This document shows, in pieces, positions 37,585 to 46,741 of a stretch of DNA of 64,000 nt. The stretch covers positions 434,001 through 498,000 of the forward strand of contig CAWAPE010000014.1 in NCBI GenBank assembly GCA_963783855.1, in the 5' to 3' direction. This stretch comes from JAKAGZ01 sp963783855. GTDB lineage: Bacteria; Bacteroidota; Ignavibacteria; Ignavibacteriales; Ignavibacteriaceae. The position numbers and the translations under genes were made by a program. Position 1 is the first letter of the stretch; the number at the start of each line of letters is the position of its first letter. The notes under the pieces were generated by a model. The model did no database searches and was not told the DNA's origin. It worked only from the letters and a program-made list of their open reading frames with translations.

Positions 37585-38328
37585 ATGAAAAAGTTGATTT
37601 TGCTAATTGTTATTCTGTTTACGGGAAATATTTTGTTAGCTCAGAGTGCTGAAGAAATAGTAAAGAAAGCGGAAGATGCTATTAAGGGTAAAACATCTCG
37701 TGCTGAAATTGAGATGATTATCGAAACTCCCGATTACACAAGAGATCTTAAAATGGATAGCTGGTGGGTAGGTAATGAAAAAGCATTGATTGTAACTAAA
37801 GCTCCGGTAAAGGAAAGAGGCAATAAAACATTAAAGATAAAAAATGAAATGTGGGAATACTTAAAGAATACGGAAACCACAATAAAAATTCCCCCTTCAA
37901 TGATGTTGCAATCCTGGAACGGATCGGATTTTTCAAATGATGATCTTGTGCGGGAATCTAATTTGAGCAAGGATTATAATCAAAAAATAATTGCTGAAGA
38001 AAAGGTGAGCGGACAGGATACGTGGAAGATCCAATTAATTCCCAAACCTGATGCACCGGTTGTCTGGGGAAAAATCTATTACTGGGTAATAAAGAAAAAC
38101 TTTCTTCCCTCAGTGGTTCAATATTTTGATGAAAAGGGAAATATGATTCGTTACCTGGTTTATTCAGATGTGAAAAATTTTCACAGGCGAAAAATTCCGT
38201 CAAAATGGGTAATGCATAACAATAAAAAAGAAGACCATTCTACCACTATAATTATAAAAGATATAGAGTATGACATTAATATTCCGGATAGAATTTTTTC
38301 ATTCCGTGAACTTGAGCGGGGAAATTAA
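37585..38328 (+). CDS. LolA-like outer-membrane lipoprotein-sorting protein
   Basis: This 247-residue protein has a signal peptide (cleavage near LLAQSAEE). The following beta-rich body matches the COG2834 group: KGKTSRAEIEMIIETPDYTRDLKMDSW, a MLQSWNGSDFSNDDLV segment and a DTWKIQLIPKP strand. These proteins have the LolA/LolB fold and carry lipids or lipoproteins through the periplasm. It is the first gene of a five-gene operon with two FtsX-type permeases, an ATPase and an outer-membrane protein. The operon thus spans the whole envelope. A TetR operator lies before it. The cargo is unknown. Confidence 0.88.
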   Translation: MKKLILLIVILFTGNILLAQSAEEIVKKAEDAIKGKTSRAEIEMIIETPDYTRDLKMDSWWVGNEKALIVTKAPVKERGNKTLKIKNEMWEYLKNTETTIKIPPSMMLQSWNGSDFSNDDLVRESNLSKDYNQKIIAEEKVSGQDTWKIQLIPKPDAPVVWGKIYYWVIKKNFLPSVVQYFDEKGNMIRYLVYSDVKNFHRRKIPSKWVMHNNKKEDHSTTIIIKDIEYDINIPDRIFSFRELERGN

Positions 38329-38330
38329 AA

Positions 38331-39560
38331 GTGAAACTTCTTATAAAACTGGCATGGCGAAATATCTGGCGAAACAAGAGGAGATCACTTCTTACGCTGG
38401 CTGCGGTAACCTTTGCTGTGTTTATGGCAATTGGAATGAGAGGAATACAATTAGGTACTTATGCTCTTAATATAAAATCTGCTGTTGAGCTATTCTCGGG
38501 TTACCTGCAGGTACAGGCAAAAGGATATATAGACACACCAAAATTATCACTGTGTTTTAAAGAAGACGATAAACTTTCGGAAGCATTGAATAACACAAAA
38601 GGAATAGATGGATATTCTAAAAGAGTTTATGCTGATGGATTGATCAGTTTTAAGGAAAATTCCAGAGGTGTGGCAATTTTCGGTATTGAACCACAAAAAG
38701 AAAAAAAGGTAACAACATTTGTAGAAAATATTGATGATGGGAAATTCTTTTCAAGCGACTCTTCCAACGAAATTGTTGTGGGCACCCAGTTATTGAAAAA
38801 TCTGGATGCTAAAATTGGAGATGAAATTGTAATCCTTGCGCAGGGATATGATGGATCACTTGGAAATCAGAGATATAAAATTGTCGGTACGGTGAGACTT
38901 GGAGTTCAGGAGTTTAATTCTACTGTTGTATTTATGGGGCTTAAAACTGCACAGTCATTGCTTGCAATGGGCAATAATATAAATGTGATTGCTATCAAAG
39001 CAAAAAACATTAATAATCTTGGGGAAATAGAAAAGACACTATCAACAAAAATTACTGACAAAAATCTTGCAGTTCTTCCATGGAATAAGGTAAACCCGGA
39101 ACTTCAGCAGGCAATACAACTGGATAATGTAAGCGGGATATTATTCCTGGGAATTTTAATTGTAATAGTTGCCTTCGGAATTTTAAATACGGTTTTAATG
39201 TCGGTTACAGAAAGATTCAGGGAATTTGGAGTAATATTATCAATCGGGATGCCTCAAAGAAAACTGACATACGTTGTTTATCTGGAGACAATGTTTCTTG
39301 CGATTATTGGTCTGGTATTCGGAAATATACTCGGGTATTTTATTAATTATTATTTAATACTTCACCCCATAGTATTTGGCGGAGAGATAAAAAAACTATA
39401 TGAACTTTATCACTTTCTGCCGGAATTAAGGTCATCTCTACAGGTTTCAATTTTCATAAATGTGTCTCTATCAATAATCGGGATTTCAATACTATCCTGC
39501 CTGTACCCGGCTTACAAGGTCTATAAACTTGAACCACTGAAAGGAATAAGGCAGACTTAA
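38331..39560 (+). CDS. ABC exporter permease, FtsX/LolCE type
   Basis: This 409-residue protein has the MacB/FtsX layout: an N-terminal helix (AWRNIWRNKRRSLLTLAAV), a large periplasmic domain (about residues 45-260) and three C-terminal helices (GILFLGILIVIVAFGILNTVL, FLAIIGLVFGNILGYFI and ISILSCLYPAYKVYKLEPL). LolC/E-type permeases extract lipoproteins or other lipids from the inner membrane rather than pump through it. The gene starts two bases after the LolA-like gene. Its similarity in pattern to the next gene (AWRNIWRNRRRSL) shows that the two permeases are paralogues and probably form a heterodimer. Confidence 0.9.
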   Translation: MKLLIKLAWRNIWRNKRRSLLTLAAVTFAVFMAIGMRGIQLGTYALNIKSAVELFSGYLQVQAKGYIDTPKLSLCFKEDDKLSEALNNTKGIDGYSKRVYADGLISFKENSRGVAIFGIEPQKEKKVTTFVENIDDGKFFSSDSSNEIVVGTQLLKNLDAKIGDEIVILAQGYDGSLGNQRYKIVGTVRLGVQEFNSTVVFMGLKTAQSLLAMGNNINVIAIKAKNINNLGEIEKTLSTKITDKNLAVLPWNKVNPELQQAIQLDNVSGILFLGILIVIVAFGILNTVLMSVTERFREFGVILSIGMPQRKLTYVVYLETMFLAIIGLVFGNILGYFINYYLILHPIVFGGEIKKLYELYHFLPELRSSLQVSIFINVSLSIIGISILSCLYPAYKVYKLEPLKGIRQT

Positions 39561-39587
39561 AATGAAATTTATAATCAGGGAAAGACA

Positions 39588-40802
39588 ATGTTGATAAAAT
39601 TAGCATGGCGGAATATCTGGAGAAACAGGAGAAGATCACTGATTGTGCTGACTTCTGTTGTTGTTGGACTTGTTGCTATTGTCATCAGCGACGGGCTTTC
39701 AAACGGAATGATAGGCCAGATGTTATTTAACCAGATCAATCTAAATATTTCCCATATTCAGATTCATAAAAAAGGGTTCAATAATAATAAAACAGTAAAA
39801 AACTTTATCTCCGATTATAAAAAAGTTGATGAGGTTTTAAAAGATGATTCCTCGATAAAATCATACAGCAAAAGAGTTTTTATAACAGGAATTTTAAGCA
39901 GTGCGAACAATTCTTCCGGAGTAAACATTTATGGAATTGATCCCGAACAGGAAGCAAAAGTTTCGATAATAAAAAATTCAATGATAGAGGGAAGTTATTT
40001 AACTAAAAATAAGCGGGATATTATTATTGGGAAAAAACTGGCAGAAAAGCTTGAAGTTGAAGTTGGTGATAAAGTGGTAGCAATGGCAAATACGCTTAAA
40101 GGAAATATTGGTTCAGAAGTTTTCAGAGTTGTGGGAATTTTTAAAACGGCAAGTTCAGAATTTGATAAAACTGCAATTTATATTCCAGCTGGCACTGAGC
40201 AAAACATGCTGAACATTGGCGATAAATATTATGAGTATGCAATTATAACAAAAGATTATGGCAAGGTTGATGAAACACAAAAATATCTTGAAGCAAAGCT
40301 TGGTAATAGTTTTGAAGTATTAAGTTATAAAGATTTATTGCCAATGCTGATCTACCAGATTGAACTTTACAAAGAAACCATGTGGATTCTGAACGTAATT
40401 ATCGGTCTTGCATTAATATTTGGAATTATTAATTCTATGCTGATGTCTGTATTTGAAAGAATCAGAGAATTCGGTGTACTGATGTCAATAGGAATGAAAA
40501 ACTCGAGAATTTATTTAATGATTGTAACGGAGGCTTTTATTATCGGTATTGTAGGAACCATTGTCGGGATAGTTGTTGGACTTTTACTGGAAATTCCACT
40601 TGCGCATACAGGAATTGATCTCAGCTTTTTTTCTTCAGGACTTGAGGCTTTTGGAATCGGAACAGTGATTTATCCGGTTCTTTCGATAGGGAATATTATT
40701 ATGTCCTCTATTTTTATGCCTTTCGTTGCAATACTCGGAGCGCTTTACCCTGCGTATAAAGCAATTAAACTAGAACCAATTTACGCGATTTATTATGTGT
40801 AA
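39588..40802 (+). CDS. Second ABC exporter permease, FtsX/LolCE type
   Basis: This 404-residue paralogue of the preceding gene has the same opening (LAWRNIWRNRRRSLIVLTSV), periplasmic domain and three C-terminal helices. The conserved phrase MLMSVFERIREFGVLMSIGM faces the ATPase, matching VLMSVTERFREFGVILSIGM in its partner. The pair plus the LolD-like ATPase makes a full inner-membrane extraction machine. No defect is visible. A gap of 27 bases separates it from the first permease and 8 bases from the ATPase. Confidence 0.9.
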   Translation: MLIKLAWRNIWRNRRRSLIVLTSVVVGLVAIVISDGLSNGMIGQMLFNQINLNISHIQIHKKGFNNNKTVKNFISDYKKVDEVLKDDSSIKSYSKRVFITGILSSANNSSGVNIYGIDPEQEAKVSIIKNSMIEGSYLTKNKRDIIIGKKLAEKLEVEVGDKVVAMANTLKGNIGSEVFRVVGIFKTASSEFDKTAIYIPAGTEQNMLNIGDKYYEYAIITKDYGKVDETQKYLEAKLGNSFEVLSYKDLLPMLIYQIELYKETMWILNVIIGLALIFGIINSMLMSVFERIREFGVLMSIGMKNSRIYLMIVTEAFIIGIVGTIVGIVVGLLLEIPLAHTGIDLSFFSSGLEAFGIGTVIYPVLSIGNIIMSSIFMPFVAILGALYPAYKAIKLEPIYAIYYV

Positions 40803-40810
40803 AAAATTAA

Positions 40811-41497
40811 ATGGATTTTAAGATGGAAATTTTAAGGACAGAGAAGCTGGAAAAAACTTACCAGGATAACGGATTACCTGTACACGCGATAAAGGGAATT
40901 GATTTGGGAATTGGAAAAGGAGAGTTCCTTGTAATAGCGGGGCCGTCCGGTTCCGGGAAAACCACACTTTTAAATTTACTGGGAGCGCTGGATAAACCGA
41001 CAAACGGGAAAGTGTTTTTTGAAAATGAAGATCTTACACAAAAAGATAAGAACGGACTTTCTTCACTACGGCTGCACAAACTCGGATTTATTTTCCAGGC
41101 ATATAATTTAATCCCTGTTTTATCAGCTATTGAAAACATCGAGTTCAGTATGATGCTGCTGGGAATTCCGGAGAGTGAAAGAGAAAACAAGGCACTCAGC
41201 TTAATGGAAGAACTAGGCATAAAAGACCTGGCACACAAAAGGCCGAATGAAATGAGCGGCGGCCAGCAGCAAAGAGTTGCGGTTGCAAGGGCGATTGTAA
41301 ATAATCCAACAGTTGTATTAGCAGATGAACCTACTGCAAACCTCGATTCTGTTACAGCAGGCCACCTTTTAGATTTGATGGAACAAATGAATAAAGATAA
41401 AAACATTACATTTATATTCTCATCTCACGATAAACAGGTGATGGACCGTGCTAAAAGATTATTAATTCTGAAAGATGGGATTATAGAAAAATCCTGA
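40811..41497 (+). CDS. LolD/MacB-type ABC transporter ATPase
   Basis: This 228-residue ATPase has Walker A GPSGSGKTT (Lys50), the Q-loop in LGFIFQAYNLIPVLSAIENI, the signature MSGGQQQRVAVARA, Walker B VVLADEPTANLDS and the switch His in FSSHDKQVM. The length and the phrase ANLDSVTAGHLLDLM are typical of the LolD/MacB class that serves FtsX-type permeases. It powers the two permeases encoded just before it. A second in-frame ATG lies at 40823, and either start would leave the fold intact. Confidence 0.93.
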   Translation: MDFKMEILRTEKLEKTYQDNGLPVHAIKGIDLGIGKGEFLVIAGPSGSGKTTLLNLLGALDKPTNGKVFFENEDLTQKDKNGLSSLRLHKLGFIFQAYNLIPVLSAIENIEFSMMLLGIPESERENKALSLMEELGIKDLAHKRPNEMSGGQQQRVAVARAIVNNPTVVLADEPTANLDSVTAGHLLDLMEQMNKDKNITFIFSSHDKQVMDRAKRLLILKDGIIEKS

Positions 41498-41498
41498 T

Positions 41499-42794
41499 TT
41501 GATTATGGGAAAAGATTATTCAAAAAGATTTTTTAGAAAGCCAAACTTGTCATTTCTGTCCTGCTTTAGCGGGAGAGAAATCTTATTTCTCGTAAAAGAT
41601 TTCTTGGTCACTAAGTTCCTTCGAGATGACATTGAAATTTTATCTTCTACCGTAAAGATATTTGTGCTAATGATATTCATTACTTCTTTTTCAAATACAT
41701 TTGCTCAGTATAATATCTCTTTTTCAGGCTATGTTGTTGATATGCCGGTTTACTCTTTCAGTACCGACAAAACAAGCCCACTATTGCAAAACGAAAATCA
41801 ATTATTAAATCTTACAAGGCTAAGATTAAAGCCGCAGATCTTTTTATGGCCGGGTGCGAGAATAAATATTGAGTACGAGCTGGACGCAATCCTTGCTAAA
41901 AATGTTAATACTACTGAACTGAACCAGGCAACAGATAACCGGCAATTAATCAATATGAAATGGAATATTTCTTCGGGGAATAAATATCATCTAAGTCATT
42001 ATATTGACAGGCTTTACTTCCGGCAGGGATTTGATTGGGGAAATATAGTAGTCGGGAGGCAGCGCATTAGTTGGGGAACGGGGAGGATTTGGAATCCCAC
42101 CGATCTTTTTAATCCGATAAATCCGGCTGATTTTAGCAAGATTGAAAAAGGCGGAGCCGATGCTTTATCCCTAACTTATTTTATGGGAAATTTTACTGAT
42201 CTTAACATAGTCTATAATCCGCAGGATAAATTCAAAAAAAATAATGCAGCATTCAGATTTAGAACAAATTACGAGACTTTTGATCTGGCACTAATTGGAG
42301 GCTACTTTGACAGAAGATATGTTGCGGGTTTTGATTTTGCCGGAAACCTGTGGGTTGCCGGTATTCGTGGAGAGGGAATTATCTCTATGGATAATAATGA
42401 CTTAAGTAAGAATTATACGAAACTTGTATTTGGAATTGATAACCAGTTCACATCAAAATTATATGCGTTAATTGAATATCAATACAATGGTGAAGGCATA
42501 ACTAATAAATATTCTTATGACTTAAATGGTTTAGCTAAAGGAAACATAATCAACCTCAACAGAAATTATTTGTTTATAAGCAGTAACTATCTTTTTACCC
42601 CACTGATAACCGGAACAATTTCTAATAATATCGATATAAATGATGGAAGCGGTTTTGTAAATATTTCATGTTCATATTCTTTATCAGGTAATTCTGACCT
42701 AAGTTTAGGCAGTCTAATTACTTACGGAAAAGTATTTACAGAATACAGGTATTATCAGAACTCGGTTTACCTGCAGGCAGAATTATACTTTTAG
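41499..42794 (+). CDS. Outer-membrane beta-barrel protein of the export operon, unusual N-terminus
   Basis: From about residue 50 this 431-residue frame reads like a normal outer-membrane protein. A signal-like stretch, VKIFVLMIFITSFSNTFAQ, is followed by strands such as YNISFSGYVVDMPVY, LDAILAKNV and, at the end, SVYLQAELYF with a final Phe. GRQRISWGTGRIWNPTDLFNP resembles DUF1302-type barrels. The first 45 or so residues are encoded by a palindromic repeat (41549-41631) and look foreign. The usual start seems lost, so the gene may be made from the ATG at 41499 or not at all. Last gene of the TetR-controlled operon. Confidence 0.72.
   Translation: MIMGKDYSKRFFRKPNLSFLSCFSGREILFLVKDFLVTKFLRDDIEILSSTVKIFVLMIFITSFSNTFAQYNISFSGYVVDMPVYSFSTDKTSPLLQNENQLLNLTRLRLKPQIFLWPGARINIEYELDAILAKNVNTTELNQATDNRQLINMKWNISSGNKYHLSHYIDRLYFRQGFDWGNIVVGRQRISWGTGRIWNPTDLFNPINPADFSKIEKGGADALSLTYFMGNFTDLNIVYNPQDKFKKNNAAFRFRTNYETFDLALIGGYFDRRYVAGFDFAGNLWVAGIRGEGIISMDNNDLSKNYTKLVFGIDNQFTSKLYALIEYQYNGEGITNKYSYDLNGLAKGNIINLNRNYLFISSNYLFTPLITGTISNNIDINDGSGFVNISCSYSLSGNSDLSLGSLITYGKVFTEYRYYQNSVYLQAELYF
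41549..41631. repeat. Palindromic repeat element within a coding region
   Basis: The 83-base element begins TGTCAT and ends ATGACA, with an inner hairpin formed by AGAAATCTT and AAGATTTCT. The reverse complement begins TGTCATCTCGAA, as does the inner repeat at 37396. It lies in frame at the start of the outer-membrane protein gene, just before its signal peptide. Confidence 0.7.
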
Positions 42795-42924
42795 GGATAG
42801 ATTTTTATATAAATAATTGTATTGCATGTTTCGCACTTATTGTTTTTAATGTAGTAGTGTATTTATGCGTTCCTTTTAATTATACTTTTGTTAAAGTGTG
42901 GTATTAAGAAACGCGGAGGGTCAA

Positions 42925-43149
42925 ATGAATCAACAAAAAATAAATAACTCTAACAATCAGAGGAACTGGTCCCGGTTTATTAATGATGTTATGCACGGCG
43001 AAGAATTAACAATCAAAAAGATTGATAAACATTTTTCAGTTAGTCCACCTTATAAATATCAATCTGCCGGCAAAACATTTAAACGGAAAGACATCGATAA
43101 CAGGGAAGAGATTTTTGAATCTACCCGTAGTGAGATGTGGATCGGTTGA
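42925..43149 (+). CDS. Small hypothetical protein
   Basis: This 74-residue protein starts at the ATG at 42925, eight bases after GGAGG, in preference to an in-frame upstream start without such a site. It is rich in Asn, Lys and Arg, with NWSRFINDVMHGEELTIKKI as its only likely helical part and no membrane segment or signal. I do not recognise the family. It lies alone, 130 bases after the export operon and convergent with a DMT permease. The good ribosome site is the main reason to call it coding. Confidence 0.55.
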   Translation: MNQQKINNSNNQRNWSRFINDVMHGEELTIKKIDKHFSVSPPYKYQSAGKTFKRKDIDNREEIFESTRSEMWIG

Positions 43150-43214
43150 AGTAAAAAAATAATTTTTAGTATTACCTTAACTAAAATTTCATGGGAATAA
43201 TACGTTCAGGTAAT

Positions 43215-44120
43215 TTATGTCCCACGCATTTTAATCCTTGAATCACTCCCTTTTTTAACAGTATAAACTCCCGTAAGTATAATAACAGCAGCAATAAGAA
43301 TTGTAAGATCAAGTTTTTCATCCAGCACAAGCCAGCCTAAAAACAAAGCTATTATCGGGTTTACATAAGCATAGGTTGAAACAAAAGATACCGGAAGATT
43401 TGCTATGGCGTAAATATAAGAACCGTATGCAATAAAGGATCCGAATACCAGTAGATATAAAAATGCAAGCACTCCATTTTGTGTAAGTTGAAGCGCAGAA
43501 GTTTCACCTAATGCAACGCCGAGTAATGATAAAGCAACACCCGCAATCATCATTTGAAATGCGGCACCCATTAATGGATGGACAGATACTTTTTTATATT
43601 TTGAATAAAGTGTACCGGAGGACCAGCAGAAAACTCCAAACAGAAGTCCTATTATTCCTGTTAAATATTGAGTGTTAAATAAAGCGGACAAATCAACGCC
43701 AAAGATTAATGTAACACCGGCCAGACCAAGTAATACACCGAAAACAATCTTAAAATTTAACTTTGGGCCTGTTGGCAGCAATGATTCAAGTCCGACAATC
43801 CACAATGGAACTGTAGTTATTAGCAAAGCAGTAAGCCCGCTTGGCACCCATTGTTCTGCGAAAACCACTAAACCGTTTCCAAATCCAAGTAGTAAAATTC
43901 CTACAACCGCCAGATGTTTTATCTCCTTCTTTTCTGGTAATTTGTACCCACGTAGTTTTAAAATTACTATTAGTATTGGTCCGGCCACAAGCCAACGCAA
44001 ACCGGCAAAAAGAACGGGCGGAAAATCTTCTACACCTATTCTTATTGCAAGATAAGTAGTTCCCCATATCAGGCAAATCGCTGCCCAGGCAATGTACGCT
44101 CGTAAATTTTCTTTTGGCAT
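43215..44120 (-). CDS. EamA/DMT-family permease
   Basis: This protein of about 301 residues has ten hydrophobic helices in two EamA repeats. The first opens with AWAAICLIWGTTYLAIRIG and the second includes FCWSSGTLYSKYKK. The late helix TYAYVNPIIALFLGWLVLDEKL is a family hallmark. Members of the drug/metabolite group export amino acids or other small molecules; YedA/RhaT-like relatives exist. I place the start at the ATG at 44120; an in-frame GTG nine bases upstream is also possible, and neither has a clear ribosome site. It is divergent from the Nudix gene. Confidence 0.88.
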   Translation of the reverse strand: MPKENLRAYIAWAAICLIWGTTYLAIRIGVEDFPPVLFAGLRWLVAGPILIVILKLRGYKLPEKKEIKHLAVVGILLLGFGNGLVVFAEQWVPSGLTALLITTVPLWIVGLESLLPTGPKLNFKIVFGVLLGLAGVTLIFGVDLSALFNTQYLTGIIGLLFGVFCWSSGTLYSKYKKVSVHPLMGAAFQMMIAGVALSLLGVALGETSALQLTQNGVLAFLYLLVFGSFIAYGSYIYAIANLPVSFVSTYAYVNPIIALFLGWLVLDEKLDLTILIAAVIILTGVYTVKKGSDSRIKMRGT

Positions 44121-44247
44121 TTCTTTCACTTATTAAGAAGGTCAAAAATAATGAAATTAAATATCATTTCAGAAATTATTATTTATGTAATACCATATTT
44201 GTATTTTAGTGTAAAACAAAGAAAATATTAATGATTAACCGGGCACA

Positions 44248-44916
44248 ATGAACAATAATCAGTTAAATGAGTTTGTGAACAATCTTCCCCGAAATCCCGG
44301 CATAATCGGGAAGGATGAATATTTTAATTCTGCCGTTTTAATTCCATTGGCATTGATAGATAATGAATATCATTTCCTTTTTGAAAAAAGGGCCGCGTCA
44401 ATCAGGCAGGGCGGAGAAATCTGTTTTCCCGGCGGTGAATATGATGAAAAGACAGATAAAGATTTTCTGGAAACTGCAATAAGGGAAACGGAAGAAGAAC
44501 TCGGCCTGGATCGTAAACAGATTAAAATCCTTGGTAGTATGCATACTTTTCTGGGGCCGATGGGAGTAACGGTTGATTCATTTGTCGCTTTGTTTGATAT
44601 AAAAAAGATAGAAGACTTAGACATAGACAAGAATGAAGTAGAAAAAGTATTTACCGTACCCGTTTCATTTTTTGAAAAAAATCAGCCTGATGAATATAAA
44701 ATAAGACTTGAAATGCATTCACACTACGTCAACGATAAAGGAGAAAAAATAGATTTATTCCCCGTTGAACAGATTGGTCTCCCGGCCAAATATTCAAAAC
44801 CACGATCCGGGAAAAGCCACAAAGTATATGTTTACAAGACAAAACCTGATATAATCTGGGGAATAACTGCTGCTTTGATTCGTGAAGTTATCGGTAAAAT
44901 TAATTCAGAATTATAG
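44248..44916 (+). CDS. Nudix hydrolase, CoA pyrophosphatase type
   Basis: This 222-residue protein has the Nudix box GGEYDEKTDKDFLETAIRET followed by EEELGL, preceded by RQGGEICFPGGE. That longer motif marks the CoA/acyl-CoA pyrophosphatase branch (NudL, UPF0035). Such enzymes split CoA or oxidised CoA to 4-phosphopantetheine and 3,5-ADP with Mg in the cytoplasm. The fold and length are typical. It overlaps the end of the convergent DUF493 gene by six bases. Confidence 0.88.
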   Translation: MNNNQLNEFVNNLPRNPGIIGKDEYFNSAVLIPLALIDNEYHFLFEKRAASIRQGGEICFPGGEYDEKTDKDFLETAIRETEEELGLDRKQIKILGSMHTFLGPMGVTVDSFVALFDIKKIEDLDIDKNEVEKVFTVPVSFFEKNQPDEYKIRLEMHSHYVNDKGEKIDLFPVEQIGLPAKYSKPRSGKSHKVYVYKTKPDIIWGITAALIREVIGKINSEL

Positions 44917-45177
44917 TACCATAATTATATCCTGATGCTTCTCCAGTTTTTCATAAACTAAATCTCGTGCCGCTTCCGATGAAACCATTATTTTCAAATT
45001 CAGACTGAAGTATTTTTGGTTTTTACTAACATTTGACGGTGTAATTTCGTATTCAAGATTGAGAGATGACTCTTCAACCGCTGCTATTAGTTTGTCCAGA
45101 TTATGTCCGATAATCTTGTAAGACCACTCACATGGGTATTTTATCTCAGGCCGTTCGCTGTTTGAATCAAGTATCAT
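44911..45177 (-). CDS. DUF493 (YbeD-like) protein
   Basis: This 88-residue protein has the DUF493 pattern: IKYPCEWSYKIIGHNLDKLI at the start, then an amphipathic strand SLNLEYEITPSNVSKNQKYF, the strand LNLKIMVSSEAARDLVYEKL and the last strand QDIIMVL. The fold is a ferredoxin-like alpha/beta sandwich related to ACT regulators. No function is established, though in E. coli ybeD lies next to lipoate genes. It has GGAAG before its start, and its end overlaps that of the convergent Nudix gene. Confidence 0.88.
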   Translation of the reverse strand: MILDSNSERPEIKYPCEWSYKIIGHNLDKLIAAVEESSLNLEYEITPSNVSKNQKYFSLNLKIMVSSEAARDLVYEKLEKHQDIIMVL

Positions 45178-45373
45178 TTTCTTCCAATTTAGTAGATTTT
45201 AATGGCTTTTTAGCCAACAAAATTAGCCTTATTGTTGAATTTTAAGCAATAAAATGGGGCGAAGTTCGTATATTTAATGTTACAAAATTTCTTTTTATGA
45301 TGTGAATTTAGAATTATTAATATAATTAATAAATAACCGGGAAAATTTTAACAAAAAGTTTCAGGAGTTTCAA

Positions 45374-46669
45374 ATGACAGGAATAGTTGATGTAATAGCA
45401 AGGGAGATACTTGATTCAAGAGGAAACCCAACATTAGAAGTAGAAGTATTATTAGAAAGCGGAGTTATTGGCAGGGCTGCTGTACCAAGCGGTGCTTCAA
45501 CAGGTGAACACGAGGCAGTGGAGTTGAGAGACGGCGATAAAAATCGTTACGGGGGCAAGGGTGTTCTAAAAGCAGTTGAGAACGTAAATGAAAAAATTGC
45601 TGATGATATTATTGAAATGGATGCAGCCGAACAAGTTGAATTAGATAATTATCTTATTGCTCTTGATGGTACCCCGAACAAATCAGTTCTCGGTGCAAAC
45701 GCAATACTTGGTGTTTCACTTGCCTGCGCAAAGGCTGCCGCTGAAACACTCGAACTTCCGCTTTACAGGTATATTGGCGGTGTAAACGCAAAAACTTTAC
45801 CGGTCCCGATGATGAATATTCTAAACGGTGGAAAGCATGCTGATAATAATGTAGATTTCCAGGAATTTATGATAATGCCTTTCGGCGCCCCCAGCTTTGC
45901 TGAAGCGCTCAGAATGGGAGCTGAAACTTTTCATTCTTTGAAATCTGTTCTTTCTAAAAAAGGATATAATACCGCGGTTGGTGATGAAGGAGGATTTGCT
46001 CCTGATTTGAAATCCAATGAAGAAGCAATTGAAGTAATTCTGGAGGCTATTGAAAAAGCAGGATTAAAAACCGGATCAGATATAGGAATAGCACTCGATC
46101 CTGCAGCCAGTGAATTCTTTTTAAAAGACAAAAACGCTTATCATCTTTTTAAATCTAAACCAAATGAAATTATAAGCGTAGAAAAAATGGTTGACTACTG
46201 GGCTAACTGGGCAAAGCAGTATCCAATAGTTTCACTTGAAGATGCCCTTGCAGAAGATGACTGGGACGGATGGCAATTATTAACAGATAAACTTGGTGAT
46301 AAAATTCAGTTAGTTGGCGATGATATTTTCGTAACAAATACTGAAAGACTTGCCCGTGGAATTGAAAAAGGAGTTGCCAATTCAATTCTTATTAAAGTTA
46401 ACCAGATCGGAACTTTAACAGAAACTCTGGATGCCATCGAAATGGCCAAGAGAGCCGGTTACACCAACGTTATCAGTCACAGATCCGGTGAGACTGAAGA
46501 TACAACTATTGCGGATATTGCTGTCGCAACAAATGCCGGCCAGATAAAAACCGGCTCACTTTCAAGAACGGACAGGATTGCAAAATACAACCAGTTGCTG
46601 AGAATTGAAGAGGATTTATTTGAAGGGGCAATCTTTCCGGGACTTGACGCACTGAATTATAATTCTTAA
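45374..46669 (+). CDS. eno: Enolase
   Basis: This 431-residue protein is a typical bacterial enolase. Near the start are IVDVIAREILDSRGNPTLEV and GRAAVPSGASTGEHEA. The acid/base region is GDEGGFAPDL, the metal ligands are in ALDPAASEFF, SLEDALAEDDWDGW and VGDDIFVTN, and the catalytic Lys is in ILIKVNQIGTLTE. SHRSGETEDTTIADIAV is the signature. It interconverts 2-phosphoglycerate and phosphoenolpyruvate in glycolysis and gluconeogenesis, so it also serves growth on acetate, for which this window has the uptake genes. A terminator follows. Confidence 0.98.
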   Translation: MTGIVDVIAREILDSRGNPTLEVEVLLESGVIGRAAVPSGASTGEHEAVELRDGDKNRYGGKGVLKAVENVNEKIADDIIEMDAAEQVELDNYLIALDGTPNKSVLGANAILGVSLACAKAAAETLELPLYRYIGGVNAKTLPVPMMNILNGGKHADNNVDFQEFMIMPFGAPSFAEALRMGAETFHSLKSVLSKKGYNTAVGDEGGFAPDLKSNEEAIEVILEAIEKAGLKTGSDIGIALDPAASEFFLKDKNAYHLFKSKPNEIISVEKMVDYWANWAKQYPIVSLEDALAEDDWDGWQLLTDKLGDKIQLVGDDIFVTNTERLARGIEKGVANSILIKVNQIGTLTETLDAIEMAKRAGYTNVISHRSGETEDTTIADIAVATNAGQIKTGSLSRTDRIAKYNQLLRIEEDLFEGAIFPGLDALNYNS

Positions 46670-46678
46670 TTGTTTAGT

Positions 46679-46711
46679 AATCCCGGTTGGTTTTTCAGCC
46701 GGGATTTTTTT
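46679..46711 (+). terminator. Rho-independent terminator after eno
   Basis: A ten-pair stem with one G-T wobble (AATCCCGGTT with AGCCGGGATT), an eight-base loop and a seven-T tail lies between eno and glnA. Confidence 0.9.
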
Positions 46712-46741
46712 CCGAAATCAAAAATACTCAGGGGTAATAAA

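Noticed and set aside
46670..46741. Longer N-terminus for glutamine synthetase
   Set aside because: It would run through the eno terminator hairpin, and the family starts at the ATG at 46742.
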